Made by a program: the position numbers and the translations under genes. This document shows, in pieces, positions 1-10,335 of a DNA stretch of 64,000 bases (the first letter of the stretch is position 1; every line of letters starts with the position of its first letter). Under the pieces are notes generated by a model that saw only the letters and a list, made by a program, of their open reading frames with translations, was not told the origin of the DNA and did not search any database. Source of the stretch: Limanda limanda (Eukaryota > Chordata > Actinopteri > Pleuronectiformes > Pleuronectidae); the NCBI RefSeq assembly GCF_963576545.1, contig NW_026870455.1:262501-326500 (forward strand), read 5' to 3'.

Positions 1-87
1 AAAAAGGCTTATCTCCCCGTTTCCAGCTGTTTAGTGATATTTGGGATGATGTGTGATGAAAAATTCAAGAATTTAACCTTTTCTTCC

Positions 88-176
88 AAAAAAAGGCAGA
101 TCTCCCTGTTTCCAGCGCTTTTCTGACACTGGAGCTGATATGTGATGAAAAAGCTAAAATGTTAACCATTGCTTCC
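88..176. repeat. C half-unit, a divergent B variant (89 bp)
   Basis: This copy represents a third half-unit type that occupies the B slot. It starts with an A7 run and GGCAGATCTCCC instead of A6 and GGCTTATCTCCC. It has GACACTGGAGCTGATATGTG where B has GACACTTGGGCTGACATGTG, and it ends in CAAAATGTTAACCATTGCTTCC-type sequence; this copy has AGCTAAAATG rather than AGTCAAAATG. C halves recur through the array. Sub-variants have GCGCCTTTC (with AAATTGAAG in the preceding A), CAGGGC, CAGCAC, or GTTCACC in place of GTTAACC. The A7-GGCAG start is not exclusive to C: many B halves also carry it, always after an A half ending CCTTTTCTTCC. Confidence 0.9.
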
Positions 177-1559
177 AAAAAAGGGCTTATCTCCCCGTTT
201 CCAGCTGTTTAGGGACATTTGGGATGATGTGTGATGAAAAATTCAAGAATTTAACCATTTCTTCCAAAAAAGGCTTATCTCCCTGTTTCCAGCGCTTTTC
301 TGACACTTGGGCTGACATGTGAAGAAAAAGTCAGAAATCTTAATCAATGCTTCCAAAAAAGGCTTATCTCCCCGTTTCCAGCTGTTTAGTGACATTTGGG
401 ATGATGTGTGATGAAAAATTCAAGAATTTAACCATTTCTTCCAAAAAAGGCTTATCTCCCTGTTTCCAGCGCTTTTCTGACACTTGGGCTGACATGTGAT
501 GAAAAAGTCAGAAATCTTAATCAATGCTTCCAAAAAAGGCTTATCTCCCCGTTTCCAGCTGTTTAGTGACATTTGGGATGATGTGTGATGAAATATTCAA
601 GAATTTAACCTTTTCTTCCAAAAAAAGGCAGATCTCCCTGTTTCCAGCACTTTTCTGACACTGGAGCTGATATGTGATGAAAAAGTCAAAATGTTAACCA
701 TTTCTTCCAAAAAAGGCTTATCTCCCCGTTTCCAGCTGTTTAGTGACATTTGGGATGATGTGTGATGAAAAATTCAAGAATTTAACCATTTCTTCCAAAA
801 AAGGCTTATCTCCCTGTTTCCAGCGCTTTTCTGACACTTGGGCTGACATGTGATGAAAAAGTCAGAAATCTTAATCAATGCTTCCAAAAAAGGCTTATCT
901 CCCCGTTTCCAGCTGTTTAGTGACATTTGGGATGATGTGTGATGAAAAATTGAAGAATTTAACCTTTTCTTCCAAAAAAAGGCAGATCTCCCTGTTTCCA
1001 GCGCTTTTCTGACACTTGGGCTGACATGTGATGAAAAAGTCAGAAATCTTAATCAATGCTTCCAAAAAAGGCTTATCTCCCGTTTCCAGCTGTTTAGTGA
1101 CATTTGGGATGATGTGTGATAAAAAATTCAAGAATTTAACCATTTCTTCCAAAAAAGGCTTATCTCCCTGTTTCCAGCGCTTTTCTGACACTTGGGCTGA
1201 CATGTGATGAAAAAGTCAGAAATCTTAATCAATGCTTCCAAAAAAGGCTTATCTCCCCGTTTCCAGCTGTTTAGTGATATTTGGGATGATGTGTGATGAA
1301 AAATTCAAGAATTTAACCTTTTCTTCCAAAAAAAGGCAGATCTCCCTGTTTCCAGCGCTTTTCTGACACTGGAGCTGATATCTGATGAAAAAGCTAAAAT
1401 GTTAACCATTGCTTCCAAAAAAGGCTTATCTCCCCGTTTCCAGCTGTTTAGGGACATTTGGGATGATGTGTGATGAAAAATTCAAGAATTTAACCATTTC
1501 TTCCAAAAAAGGCTTATCTCCCTGTTTCCAGCGCTTTTCTGACACTTGGGCTGACATGT

Positions 1560-1950
1560 GATGAATAGTCAGAAATCTTAATCAATGCTTCCAAAAAAGG
1601 CTTATCTCCCCGTTTCCAGCTGTTTAGTGACATTTGGGATGAGGTGTGATGAAAAATTCAAGAATTTAACCTTTTCTTCCAAAAAAAGGCAGATCTCCCT
1701 GTTTCCAGCGCTTTTCTGACACTTGGGCTGACATGTGATGAAAAAGTCAGAAATCTTAATCAATGCTTCCAAAAAAGGCTTATCTCCCGTTTCCAGCTGT
1801 TTAGTGACATTTGGGATGATGTGTGATGAAAAATTCAAGAATTTAACCATTTCTTCCAAAAAAGGCTTATCTCCCTGTTTCCAGCGCTTTTCTGACACTT
1901 GGGCTGACATGTGATGAAAAAGTCAGAAATCTTAATCAATGCTTCCAAAA
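1560..1950. repeat. Example of the TGATGAATAGTC / GATGAGG / one-C-deleted block
   Basis: This is a recurring two-dimer block. A B half with GATGAATAGTC is followed by an A half with GGATGAGGTG, then an A7 B half, then an A half lacking one C (TCTCCCGTTT instead of TCTCCCCGTTT). Further copies begin near 2,310, 4,081, 6,029, 16,133, 25,092, 30,057, 30,849, 33,503, 36,159, 38,196, 40,678, 41,563, 45,998, 46,530, 49,012, 52,560, 53,267, 54,062, 55,034, 56,640, 56,980, 57,865, 58,218, 61,228 and 63,357. The inherited 1-bp deletion is also why a 102-codon open frame recurs on the minus strand at these places. That frame is not evidence of a gene. Confidence 0.85.
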
Positions 1951-2846
1951 AAGGCTTATCTCCCCGTTTCCAGCTGTTTAGTGACATTTGGGATGATGTG
2001 TGATGAAAAATTCAAGAATATAACCTTTTCTTCCAAAAAAAGGCAGATCTCCCTGTTTCCAGCGCTTTTCTGACACTTGGGCTGACATGTGATGAAAAAG
2101 TCAGAAATCTTAATCAATGCTTCCAAAAAAGGCTTATCTCCCCGTTTCCAGCTGTTTAGTGACATTTGGGATGATGTGTGATGAAAAATTCAAGAATTTA
2201 ACCATTTCTTCCAAAAAAGGCTTATCTCCCTGTTTCCAGCGCTTTTCTGACACTTGGGCTGACATGTGATGAATAGTCAGAAATCTTAATCAATGCTTCC
2301 AAAAAAGGCTTATCTCCCCGTTTCCAGCTGTTTAGTGACATTTGGGATGAGGTGTGATGAAAAATTCAAGAATTTAACCTTTTCTTCCAAAAAAAGGCAG
2401 ATCTCCCTGTTTCCAGCGCTTTTCTGACACTTGGGCTGACATGTGATGAAAAAGTCAGAAATCTTAATCAATGCTTCCAAAAAAGGCTTATCTCCCGTTT
2501 CCAGCTGTTTAGTGACATTTGGGATGATGTGTGATAAAAAATTCAAGAATTTAACCATTTCTTCCAAAAAAGGCTTATCTCCCTGTTTCCAGCGCTTTTC
2601 TGACACTTGGGCTGACATGTGATGAAAAAGTCAGAAATCTTAATCAATGCTTCCAAAAAAGGCTTATCTCCCCGTTTCCAGCTGTTTAGGGACATTTGGG
2701 ATGATGTGTGATGAAAAATTCAAGAATTTAACCATTTCTTCCAAAAAAGGCTTATCTCCCTGTTTCCAGCGCTTTTCTGACACTTGGGCTGACATGTGAA
2801 GAAAAAGTCAGAAATCTTAATCAATGCTTCCAAAAAAGGCTTATCT

Positions 2847-2863
2847 CCCCGTTTCCAGCTGTT
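2847..2863 (-). promoter_or_regulatory. CENP-B-box-like site in the A half (example)
   Basis: The established CENP-B box core is nTTCGnnnnAnnCGGGn. Read on the other strand it is nCCCGnnTnnnnCGAAn. The A half has CCCCGTTTCCAGCTGTT at this place: CCCG and the central T match, then only C of CGAA, so 6 of 9 core positions. The ten bases CCCGTTTCCA equal those of the human alpha-satellite box read on this strand. The site recurs in almost every A half. Binding by any CENP-B-like protein is inference and may not hold, because the CGAA side is poor. Confidence 0.35.
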
Positions 2864-2892
2864 TAGTGACATTTGGGATGATGTGTGATGAA

Positions 2893-2906
2893 AAATTCAA
2901 GAATTT
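2893..2906. repeat. 14-bp dyad in the A half with a TTCnnGAA core (example)
   Basis: AAATTC-AA-GAATTT is a perfect 6-bp inverted repeat with a 2-bp centre, present in most A halves and absent from B and C halves. Its core TTCnnGAA (2,896-2,903) equals two tail-to-tail heat-shock-element pentamers. Variants AAATTGAAG, AAATATTC and AATATAACC weaken or break it. It could be a protein site, a small cruciform or chance AT-rich symmetry. Confidence 0.5.
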
Positions 2907-2919
2907 AACCATTTCTTCC

Positions 2920-3008
2920 AAAAAAGGCTTATCTCCCTGTTTCCAGCGCTTTTCTGACACTTGGGCTGACATGTGATGAAAAAGTCAGAAATCTTAATCA
3001 ATGCTTCC
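2920..3008. repeat. Reference B half-unit (89 bp)
   Basis: This is a clean example of the B half, directly following the reference A half. It keeps the A6 run and GGCTTATCTCCC, then diverges to CTGTTTCCAGCGC, TTTTCTGACACTTGGG, CTGACATGTGATG, AAAAAGTCAGAAATC and TTAATCAATGCTTCC. It contains one CpG (in AGCGCT, a palindrome one base offset from CAGCTG of the A half) and a second palindrome, ACATGT. By eye it aligns to A with about 16-18 differences and one 1-bp gap, so A and B look like an old duplication that was then homogenised as a pair. Common variants are GTTGCCAGCGC, GACATGTAATG, GATGAATAGTC, ATGTGGTG and AAAAAGTTAG. Confidence 0.95.
2935..2951 (-). promoter_or_regulatory. CENP-B-box-like site in the B half (example)
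   Basis: At the homologous place the B half has CCCTGTTTCCAGCGCTT. Against nCCCGnnTnnnnCGAAn it matches three of CCCG (CCTG), the central T, and CG of CGAA, again 6 of 9. The left CpG is TpG here, as expected from deamination, while the right CpG is kept. That is the reverse of the A half. Function is not shown. Confidence 0.3.
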
Positions 3009-5311
3009 AAAAAAGGCTTATCTCCCCGTTTCCAGCTGTTTAGTGACATTTGGGATGATGTGTGATGAAAAATTCAAGAATTTAACCATTTCTTCCAAAA
3101 AAGGCTTATCTCCCTGTTTCCAGCGCTTTTCTGACACTTGGGCTGACATGTGATGAAAAAGTCAGAAATCTTAATCAATGCTTCCAAAAAAGGCTTATCT
3201 CCCCGTTTCCAGCTGTTTAGTGACATTTGGGATGATGTGTGATGAAATATTCAAGAATTTAACCTTTTCTTCCAAAAAAAGGCAGATCTCCCTGTTTCCA
3301 GCACTTTTCTGACACTGGAGCTGATATGTGATGAAAGAGTCAAAATGTTAACCATTTCTTCCAAAAAATGCTTATCTCCCCGTTTCCAGCTGTTTAGTGA
3401 CATTTGGGATGATGTGTGATGAAAAATTCAAGAATTTAACCATTTCTTCCAAAAAAGGCTTATCTCCCTGTTTCCAGCGCTTTTCTGACACTTGGGCTGA
3501 CATGTGATGAAAAAGTCAGAAATCTTAATCAATGCTTCCAAAAAAGGCTTATCTCCCCGTTTCCAGCTGTTTAGTGACATTTGGGATGATGTGTGATGAA
3601 AAATTGAAGAATTTAACCTTTTCTTCCAAAAAAAGGCAGATCTCCCTGTTTCCAGCGCTTTTCTGACACTTGGGCTGACATGTGATGAAAAAGTCAGAAA
3701 TCTTAATCAATGCTTCCAAAAAAGGCTTATCTCCCCGTTTCCAGCTGTTTAGTGACATTTGGGATGATGTGTGATGAAAAATTCAAGAATATAACCTTTT
3801 CTTCCAAAAAAAGGCAGATCTCCCTGTTTCCAGCGCTTTTCTGACACTTGGGCTGACATGTGATGAAAAAGTCAGAAATCTTAATCAATGCTTCCAAAAA
3901 AGGCTTATCTCCCCGTTTCCAGCTGTTTAGTGACATTTGGGATGATGTGTGATGAAAAATTCAAGAATTTAACCATTTCTTCCAAAAAAGGCTTATCTCC
4001 CTGTTTCCAGCGCTTTTCTGACACTTGGGCTGACATGTGATGAATAGTCAGAAATCTTAATCAATGCTTCCAAAAAAGGCTTATCTCCCCGTTTCCAGCT
4101 GTTTAGTGACATTTGGGATGAGGTGTGATGAAAAATTCAAGAATTTAACCTTTTCTTCCAAAAAAAGGCAGATCTCCCTGTTTCCAGCGCTTTTCTGACA
4201 CTTGGGCTGACATGTGATGAAAAAGTCAGAAATCTTAATCAATGCTTCCAAAAAAGGCTTATCTCCCGTTTCCAGCTGTTTAGTGACATTTGGGATGATG
4301 TGTGATAAAAAATTCAAGAATTTAACCATTTCTTCCAAAAAAGGCTTATCTCCCTGTTTCCAGCGCTTTTCTGACACTTGGGCTGACATGTGATGAAAAA
4401 GTCAGAAATCTTAATCAATGCTTCCAAAAAAGGCTTATCTCCCCGTTTCCAGCTGTTTAGTGACATTTGGGATGATGTGTGATGAAAAATTCAAGAATTT
4501 AACCATTTCTTCCAAAAAAGGCTTATCTCCCTGTTTCCAGCGCTTTTCTGACACTTGGGCTGACATGTGATGAAAAAGTCAGAAATCTTAATCAATGCTT
4601 CCAAAAAAGGCTTATCTCCCCGTTTCCAGCTGTTTAGTGACATTTGGGATGATGTGTGATGAAAAATTCAAGAATTTAACCATTTCTTCCAAAAAAGGCT
4701 TATCTCCCTGTTTCCAGCGCTTTTCTGACACTTGGGCTGACATGTGATGAAAAAGTCAGAAATCTTAATCAATGCTTCCAAAAAAGGCTTATCTCCCCGT
4801 TTCCAGCTGTTTAGTGACATTTGGGATGATGTGTGATGAAATATTCAAGAATTTAACCTTTTCTTCCAAAAAAAGGCAGATCTCCCTGTTTCCAGCACTT
4901 TTCTGACACTGGAGCTGATATGTGATGAAAAAGTCAAAATGTTAACCATTTCTTCCAAAAAAGGCTTATCTCCCCGTTTCCAGCTGTTTAGTGACATTTG
5001 GGATGATGTGTGATGAAAAATTCAAGAATTTAACCATTTCTTCCAAAAAAGGCTTATCTCCCTGTTTCCAGCGCTTTTCTGACACTTGGGCTGACATGTG
5101 ATGAAAAAGTCAGAAATCTTAATCAATGCTTCCAAAAAAGGCTTATCTCCCCGTTTCCAGCTGTTTAGTGACATTTGGGATGATGTGTGATGAAAAATTG
5201 AAGAATTTAACCTTTTCTTCCAAAAAAAGGCAGATCTCCCTGTTTCCAGCGCTTTTCTGACACTTGGGCTGACATGTGATGAAAAAGTTAGAAATCTTAA
5301 TCAATGCTTCC

Positions 5312-5489
5312 AAAAAAGGCTTATCTCCCCGTTTCCAGCTGTTTAGTGACATTTGGGATAATGTGTGATGAAAAATTCAAGAATTTAACCTTTTCTTCCA
5401 AAAAAAGGCAGATCTCCCTGTTGCCAGCGCTTTTCTGACACTTGGGCTGACATGTGATGAAAAAGTCAGAAATCTTAATCAATGCTTCC
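5312..5489. repeat. Example of the ATAATG/TTGCC dimer subfamily (178 bp)
   Basis: In this dimer the A half reads GGGATAATGTG and the following B half reads CTGTTGCCAGCGC behind an A7 run. The two markers travel together almost everywhere they occur, for example near 6,596/6,660, 8,457/8,521, 11,292/11,355, 17,046/17,119 and 35,399/35,463. The extra A makes the dimer 178 bp, one base longer than the reference. Tight linkage of two markers about 65 bp apart shows that the dimer, not the half-unit, has been the usual unit of spread. Confidence 0.85.
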
Positions 5490-6339
5490 AAAAAAGGCTG
5501 ATCTTCCCGTTTCCAGCTGTTTAGTGACATTTGGGATGATGTGTGATGAAAAATTCAAGAATTTAACCTTTTCTTCCAAAAAAAGGCAGATCTCCCTGTT
5601 TCCAGCGCTTTTCTGACACTGGAGCTGATGTGTGATGAAAAAGTCAAAATGTTAACCATTGCTTCCAAAAAAGGCTTATCTCCCCGTTTCCAGCTGTTTA
5701 GTGACATTTGGGATGATGTGTGATGAAAAATTCAAGAATTTAACCATTTCTTCCAAAAAAGGCTTATCTCCCTGTTTCCAGCGCTTTTCTGACACTTGGG
5801 CTGACATGTGATGAAAAAGTCAGAAATCTTAATCAATGCTTCCAAAAAAGGCTTATCTCCCCGTTTCCAGCTGTTTAGTGACATTTGGGATGATGTGTGA
5901 TGAAAAATTCAAGAATTTAACCATTTCTTCCAAAAAAGGCTTATCTCCCTGTTTCCAGCGCTTTTCTGACACTTGGGCTGACATGTGATGAATAGTCAGA
6001 AATCTTAATCAATGCTTCCAAAAAAGGCTTATCTCCCCGTTTCCAGCTGTTTAGTGACATTTGGGATGAGGTGTGATGAAAAATTCAAGAATTTAACCTT
6101 TTCTTCCAAAAAAAGGCAGATCTCCCTGTTTCCAGCGCTTTTCTGACACTTGGGCTGACATGTGATGAAAAAGTCAGAAATCTTAATCAATGCTTCCAAA
6201 AAAGGCTTATCTCCCGTTTCCAGCTGTTTAGTGACATTTGGGATGATGTGTGATGAAAAATTCAAGAATTTAACCATTTCTTCCAAAAAAGGCTTATCTC
6301 CCTGTTTCCAGCGCTTTTCTGACACTTGGGCTGACATGT

Positions 6340-9241
6340 AATGAAAAAGTCAGAAATCTTAATCAATGCTTCCAAAAAAGGCTTATCTCCCCGTTTCCAG
6401 CTGTTTAGTGACATTTGGGATGATGTGTGATGAAGAATTCAAGAATTTAACCATTTCTTCCAAAAAAGGCTTATCTCCCTGTTTCCAGCGGTTTTCTGAC
6501 ACTTGGGCTGACATGTGATGAAAAAGTCAGAAATCTTAATCAATGCTTCCAAAAAAGGCTTATCTCCCCGTTTCCAGCTGTTTAGTGATATTTGGGATAA
6601 TGTGTGATGAAAAATTCAAGAATTTAACCTTTTCTTCCAAAAAAAGGCAGATCTCCCTGTTGCCAGCGCTTTTCTGACACTTGGGCTGACATGTGATGAA
6701 AAAGTCAGAAATCTTAATCAATGCTTCCAAAAAAGGCTTATCTCACCGTTTCCAGCTGTTTAGTGACATTTGGGATGATGTGTGATGAAAAATTCAAGAA
6801 TTTAACCATTTCTTCCAAAAAAGGCTTATCTCCCTGTTTCCAGCGCTTTTCTGACACTTGGGCTGACATGTGATGAAAAAGTCAGAAATCTTAATCAATG
6901 CTTCCAAAAAAGGCTTATCTCCCCGTTTCCAGCTGTTTAGTGACATTTGGGATGATGTGTGATGAAATATTCAAGAATTTAACCTTTTCTTCCAAAAAAA
7001 GGCAGATCTCCCTGTTTCCAGCGCTTTTCTGACACTTGGGCTGACATGTGATGAAAAAGTCAGAAATCTTAATCAAAGCTTCCAAAAAAGGCTTATCTCC
7101 CCGTTTCCAGCTGTTTAGTGACATTTGGGATGATGTGTGATGAAAAATTGAAGAATTTAACCTTTTCTTCCAAAAAAAGGCAGATCTCCCTGTTTCCAGC
7201 GCCTTTCTGACACTGGAGCTGATATGTGATGAAAAAGTCAAAATGTTAACCATTGCTTCCAAAAAAGGCTTATCTCCCCGTTTCCAGCTGTTTAGTGACA
7301 TTTGGGATGATGTGTGATGAAAAATTCAAGAATTTAACCATTTCTTCCAAAAAAGGCTTATCTCCCTGTTTCCAGCGCTTTTCTGACACTTGGGCTGACA
7401 TGTGGTGAAAAAGTCAGAAATCTTAATCAATGCTTCCAAAAAAGGCTTATCTCCCCGTTTCCAGCTGTTTAGTGACATTTGGGATGATGTGTGATGAAAA
7501 ATTCAAGAATTTAACCATTTCTTCCAAAAAAGGCTTATCTCCCTGTTTCCAGCGCTTTTCTGACACTTGGGCTGACATGTGATGAAAAAGTCAGAAATCT
7601 TAATCAATGCTTCCAAAAAAGGCTTATCTCCCCGTTTCCAGCTGTTTAGTGACATTTGGGATGATGTGTGATGAAAAATTCAAGAATATAACCTTTTCTT
7701 CCAAAAAAAGGCAGATCTCCCTGTTTCCAGCGCTTTTCTGACACTTGGGCTGACATGTGATGAAAAAGTCAGAAATCTTAATCAATGCTTCCAAAAAAGG
7801 CTTATCTCCCCGTTTCCAGCTGTTTAGTGACATTTGGGATGATGTGTGATGAAAAATTCAAGAATTTAACCATTTCTTCCAAAAAAGGCTTATCTCCCTG
7901 TTTCCAGCGCTTTTCTGACACTTGGGCTGACATGTGATGAATAGTCAGAAATCTTAATCAATGCTTCCAAAAAAGGCTTATCTCCCCGTTTCCAGCTGTT
8001 TAGTGACATTTGGGATGAGGTGTGATGAAAAATTTAAGAATTTAACCTTTTCTTCCAAAAAAAGGCAGATCTCCCTGTTTCCAGCGCTTTTCTGACACTT
8101 GGGCTGACATGTGATGAAAAAGTCAAAATGTTCACCATTGCTTCCAAAAAAGGCTTATCTCCCTGTTTCCAGCGCTTTTCTGACACTTGGGCTGACATGT
8201 AATGAAAAAGTCAGAAATCTTAATCAATGCTTCCAAAAAAGGCTTATCTCCCCGTTTCCAGCTGTTTAGTGACATTTGGGATGATGTGTGATGAAGAATT
8301 CAAGAATTTAACCATTTCTTCCAAAAAAGGCTTATCTCCCTGTTTCCAGCGCTTTTCTGACACTTGGGCTGACATGTGATGAAAAAGTCAGAAATCTTAA
8401 TCAATGCTTCCAAAAAAGGCTTATCTCCCCGTTTCCAGCTGTTTAGTGATATTTGGGATAATGTGTGATGAAAAATTCAAGAATTTAACCTTTTCTTCCA
8501 AAAAAAGGCAGATCTCCCTGTTGCCAGCGCTTTTCTGACACTTGGGCTGACATGTGATGAAAAAGTCAGAAATCTTAATCAATGCTTCCAAAAAAGGCTT
8601 ATCTCACCGTTTCCAGCTGTTTAGTGACATTTGGGATGATGTGTGATGAAAAATTCAAGAATTTAACCATTTCTTCCAAAAAAGGCTTATCTCCCTGTTT
8701 CCAGCGCTTTTCTGACACTTGGGCTGACATGTGATGAAAAAGTCAGAAATCTTAATCAATGCTTCCAAAAAAGGCTTATCTCCCCGTTTCCAGCTGTTTA
8801 GTGACATTTGGGATGATGTGTGATGAAATATTCAAGAATTTAACCTTTTCTTCCAAAAAAAGGCAGATCTCCCTGTTTCCAGCGCTTTTCTGACACTTGG
8901 GCTGACATGTGATGAAAAAGTCAGAAATCTTAATCAAAGCTTCCAAAAAAGGCTTATCTCCCCGTTTCCAGCTGTTTAGTGACATTTGGGATGATGTGTG
9001 ATGAAAAATTGAAGAATTTAACCTTTTCTTCCAAAAAAAGGCAGATCTCCCTGTTTCCAGCGCCTTTCTGACACTGGAGCTGATATGTGATGAAAAAGTC
9101 AAAATGTTAACCATTGCTTCCAAAAAAGGCTTATCTCCCCGTTTCCAGCTGTTTAGTGACATTTGGGATGATGTGTGATGAAAAATTCAAGAATTTAACC
9201 ATTTCTTCCAAAAAAGGCTTATCTCCCTGTTTCCAGCGCTT
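6340..9241. repeat. Repeated block at offset 1,861 bp (10.5 dimers)
   Basis: The stretch 6,340-7,380 recurs at 8,201-9,241. Shared markers in order are GAAGAATTC, GATAATG with GTTGCC, CTCACCG, AAATATTC, CAAAGCTTCC and GCGCCTTTC, all displaced by 1,861 bp. The offset is a half-integer number of dimers. This agrees with the B-B junction at 8,146, where one A half is missing. Confidence 0.8.
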
Positions 9242-10335
9242 TTCTGACACTTGGGCTGACATGTAATGAAAAAGTCAAAAATCTTAATCAATGCTTCCAA
9301 AAAAAGCTTATCTCCCCGTTCCTAGCTGTTTAGTGACATTTGGGATGATGTGTGATGAAAAATTCAAGAATTTAACCTTTTCTTCCAAAAAAAGGCAGAT
9401 CTCCCTGTTTCCAGGGCTTTTCTGACACTGGAGCTGATGTGTGATGAAAAAGTCAAAATGTTAACCATTGCTTCCAAAAAAGGCTTATCTCCCCGTTTCC
9501 AGCTGTTTAGTGACATTTGGGATGATGTGTGATGAAAAATTCAAGAATTTAACCATTTCTTCCAAAAAAGGCTTATCTCCCTGTTTCCAGCGCTTTTCTG
9601 ACACTTGGGCTGACATGTGGTGAAAAAGTCAGAAATCTTAATCAATGCTTCCAAAAAAGGCTTATCTCCCCGTTTCCAGCTGTTTAGTGACATTTGGGAT
9701 GATGTGTGATGAAAAATTCAAGAATTTAACCATTTCTTCCAAAAAAGGCTTATCTCCCTGTTTCCAGCGCTTTTCTGACACTTGGGCTGACATGTGATGA
9801 AAAAGTCAGAAATCTTAATCAATGCTTCCAAAAAAGGCTTATCTCCCCGTTTCCAGCTGTTTAGTGACATTTGGGATGATGTGTGATGAAAAATTCAAGA
9901 ATATAACCTTTTCTTCCAAAAAAAGGCAGATCTCCCTGTTTCCAGCGCTTTTCTGACACTTGGGCTGACATGTGATGAAAAAGTCAGAAATCTTAATCAA
10001 TGCTTCCAAAAAAGGCTTATCTCCCCGTTTCCAGCTGTTTAGTGACATTTGGGATGATGTGTGATGAAAAATTCAAGAATTTAACCATTTCTTCCAAAAA
10101 AGGCTTATCTCCCTGTTTCCAGCGCTTTTCTGACACTTGGGCTGACATGTGATGAATAGTCAGAAATCTTAATCAATGCTTCCAAAAAAGGCTTATCTCC
10201 CCGTTTCCAGCTGTTTAGTGACATTTGGGATGAGGTGTGATGAAAAATTCAAGAATTTAACCTTTTCTTCCAAAAAAAGGCAGATCTCCCTGTTTCCAGC
10301 GCTTTTCTGACACTTGGGCTGACATGTGATGAAAA
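7388..10335. repeat. Repeated block at offset 2,215 bp (12.5 dimers)
   Basis: The stretch 7,388-8,120 recurs at 9,603-10,335 with the markers ATGTGGTG, AATATAACC, AATAGTC, GATGAGG and TGTTCACC in the same order. The two copies separate at the end: at 8,146 the first continues into another B half, whereas the second continues into a normal A half. The first copy carries the derived arrangement. Confidence 0.8.
8057..8234. repeat. B-B junction (missing A half)
   Basis: A B/C-type half (8,057-8,145, ending GTTCACCATTGCTTCC) is followed directly by a second B half (8,146-8,234) instead of an A half. The related sequence from about 10,335 has the expected A half at this point. The simplest reading is an unequal exchange inside the shared A6-GGCTTATCTCCC segment that removed 88 bp. 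Confidence 0.85.

Larger units (their letters stand above)
2832..2919. repeat. Reference A half-unit (88 bp)
   Basis: This is a clean example of the A half. In order it carries an A6 run, GGCTTATCTCCCC, GTTTCCAGCTG, TTTAGTGACATTTGGGATGATG, TGTGATGAAAAATTCAAG and AATTTAACCATTTCTTCC. It contains one CpG (in CCCCG), the palindrome CAGCTG, and the dyad AAATTC-AA-GAATTT. Diagnostic variants of A elsewhere are GGATAATG, GGATGAGG, AAATATTC, GAAGAATTC, AAATTGAAG, AATATAACC and TTTCTAGCTG. Each marks a subfamily that recurs in a fixed neighbour context. Confidence 0.95.
1880..4450. repeat. Higher-order repeat at offset 1,771 bp (10 dimers)
   Basis: Blocks around 1,880-2,680 and 3,650-4,450 carry the same series of markers (AATATAACC, AATAGTC, GATGAGG, single-C deletion, GTGATAAAAAATTC) at a constant offset of 1,771 bp. 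The intervening 2,650-3,540 resembles about 180-890 at offsets of 2,477 and then 2,655 bp, so one copy has an extra dimer. A related block with GCACTTTTC followed by GTTAACCATTTC appears at about 650, 3,302 and 4,896. Boundaries were set by eye from marker changes and are approximate. Confidence 0.75.
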
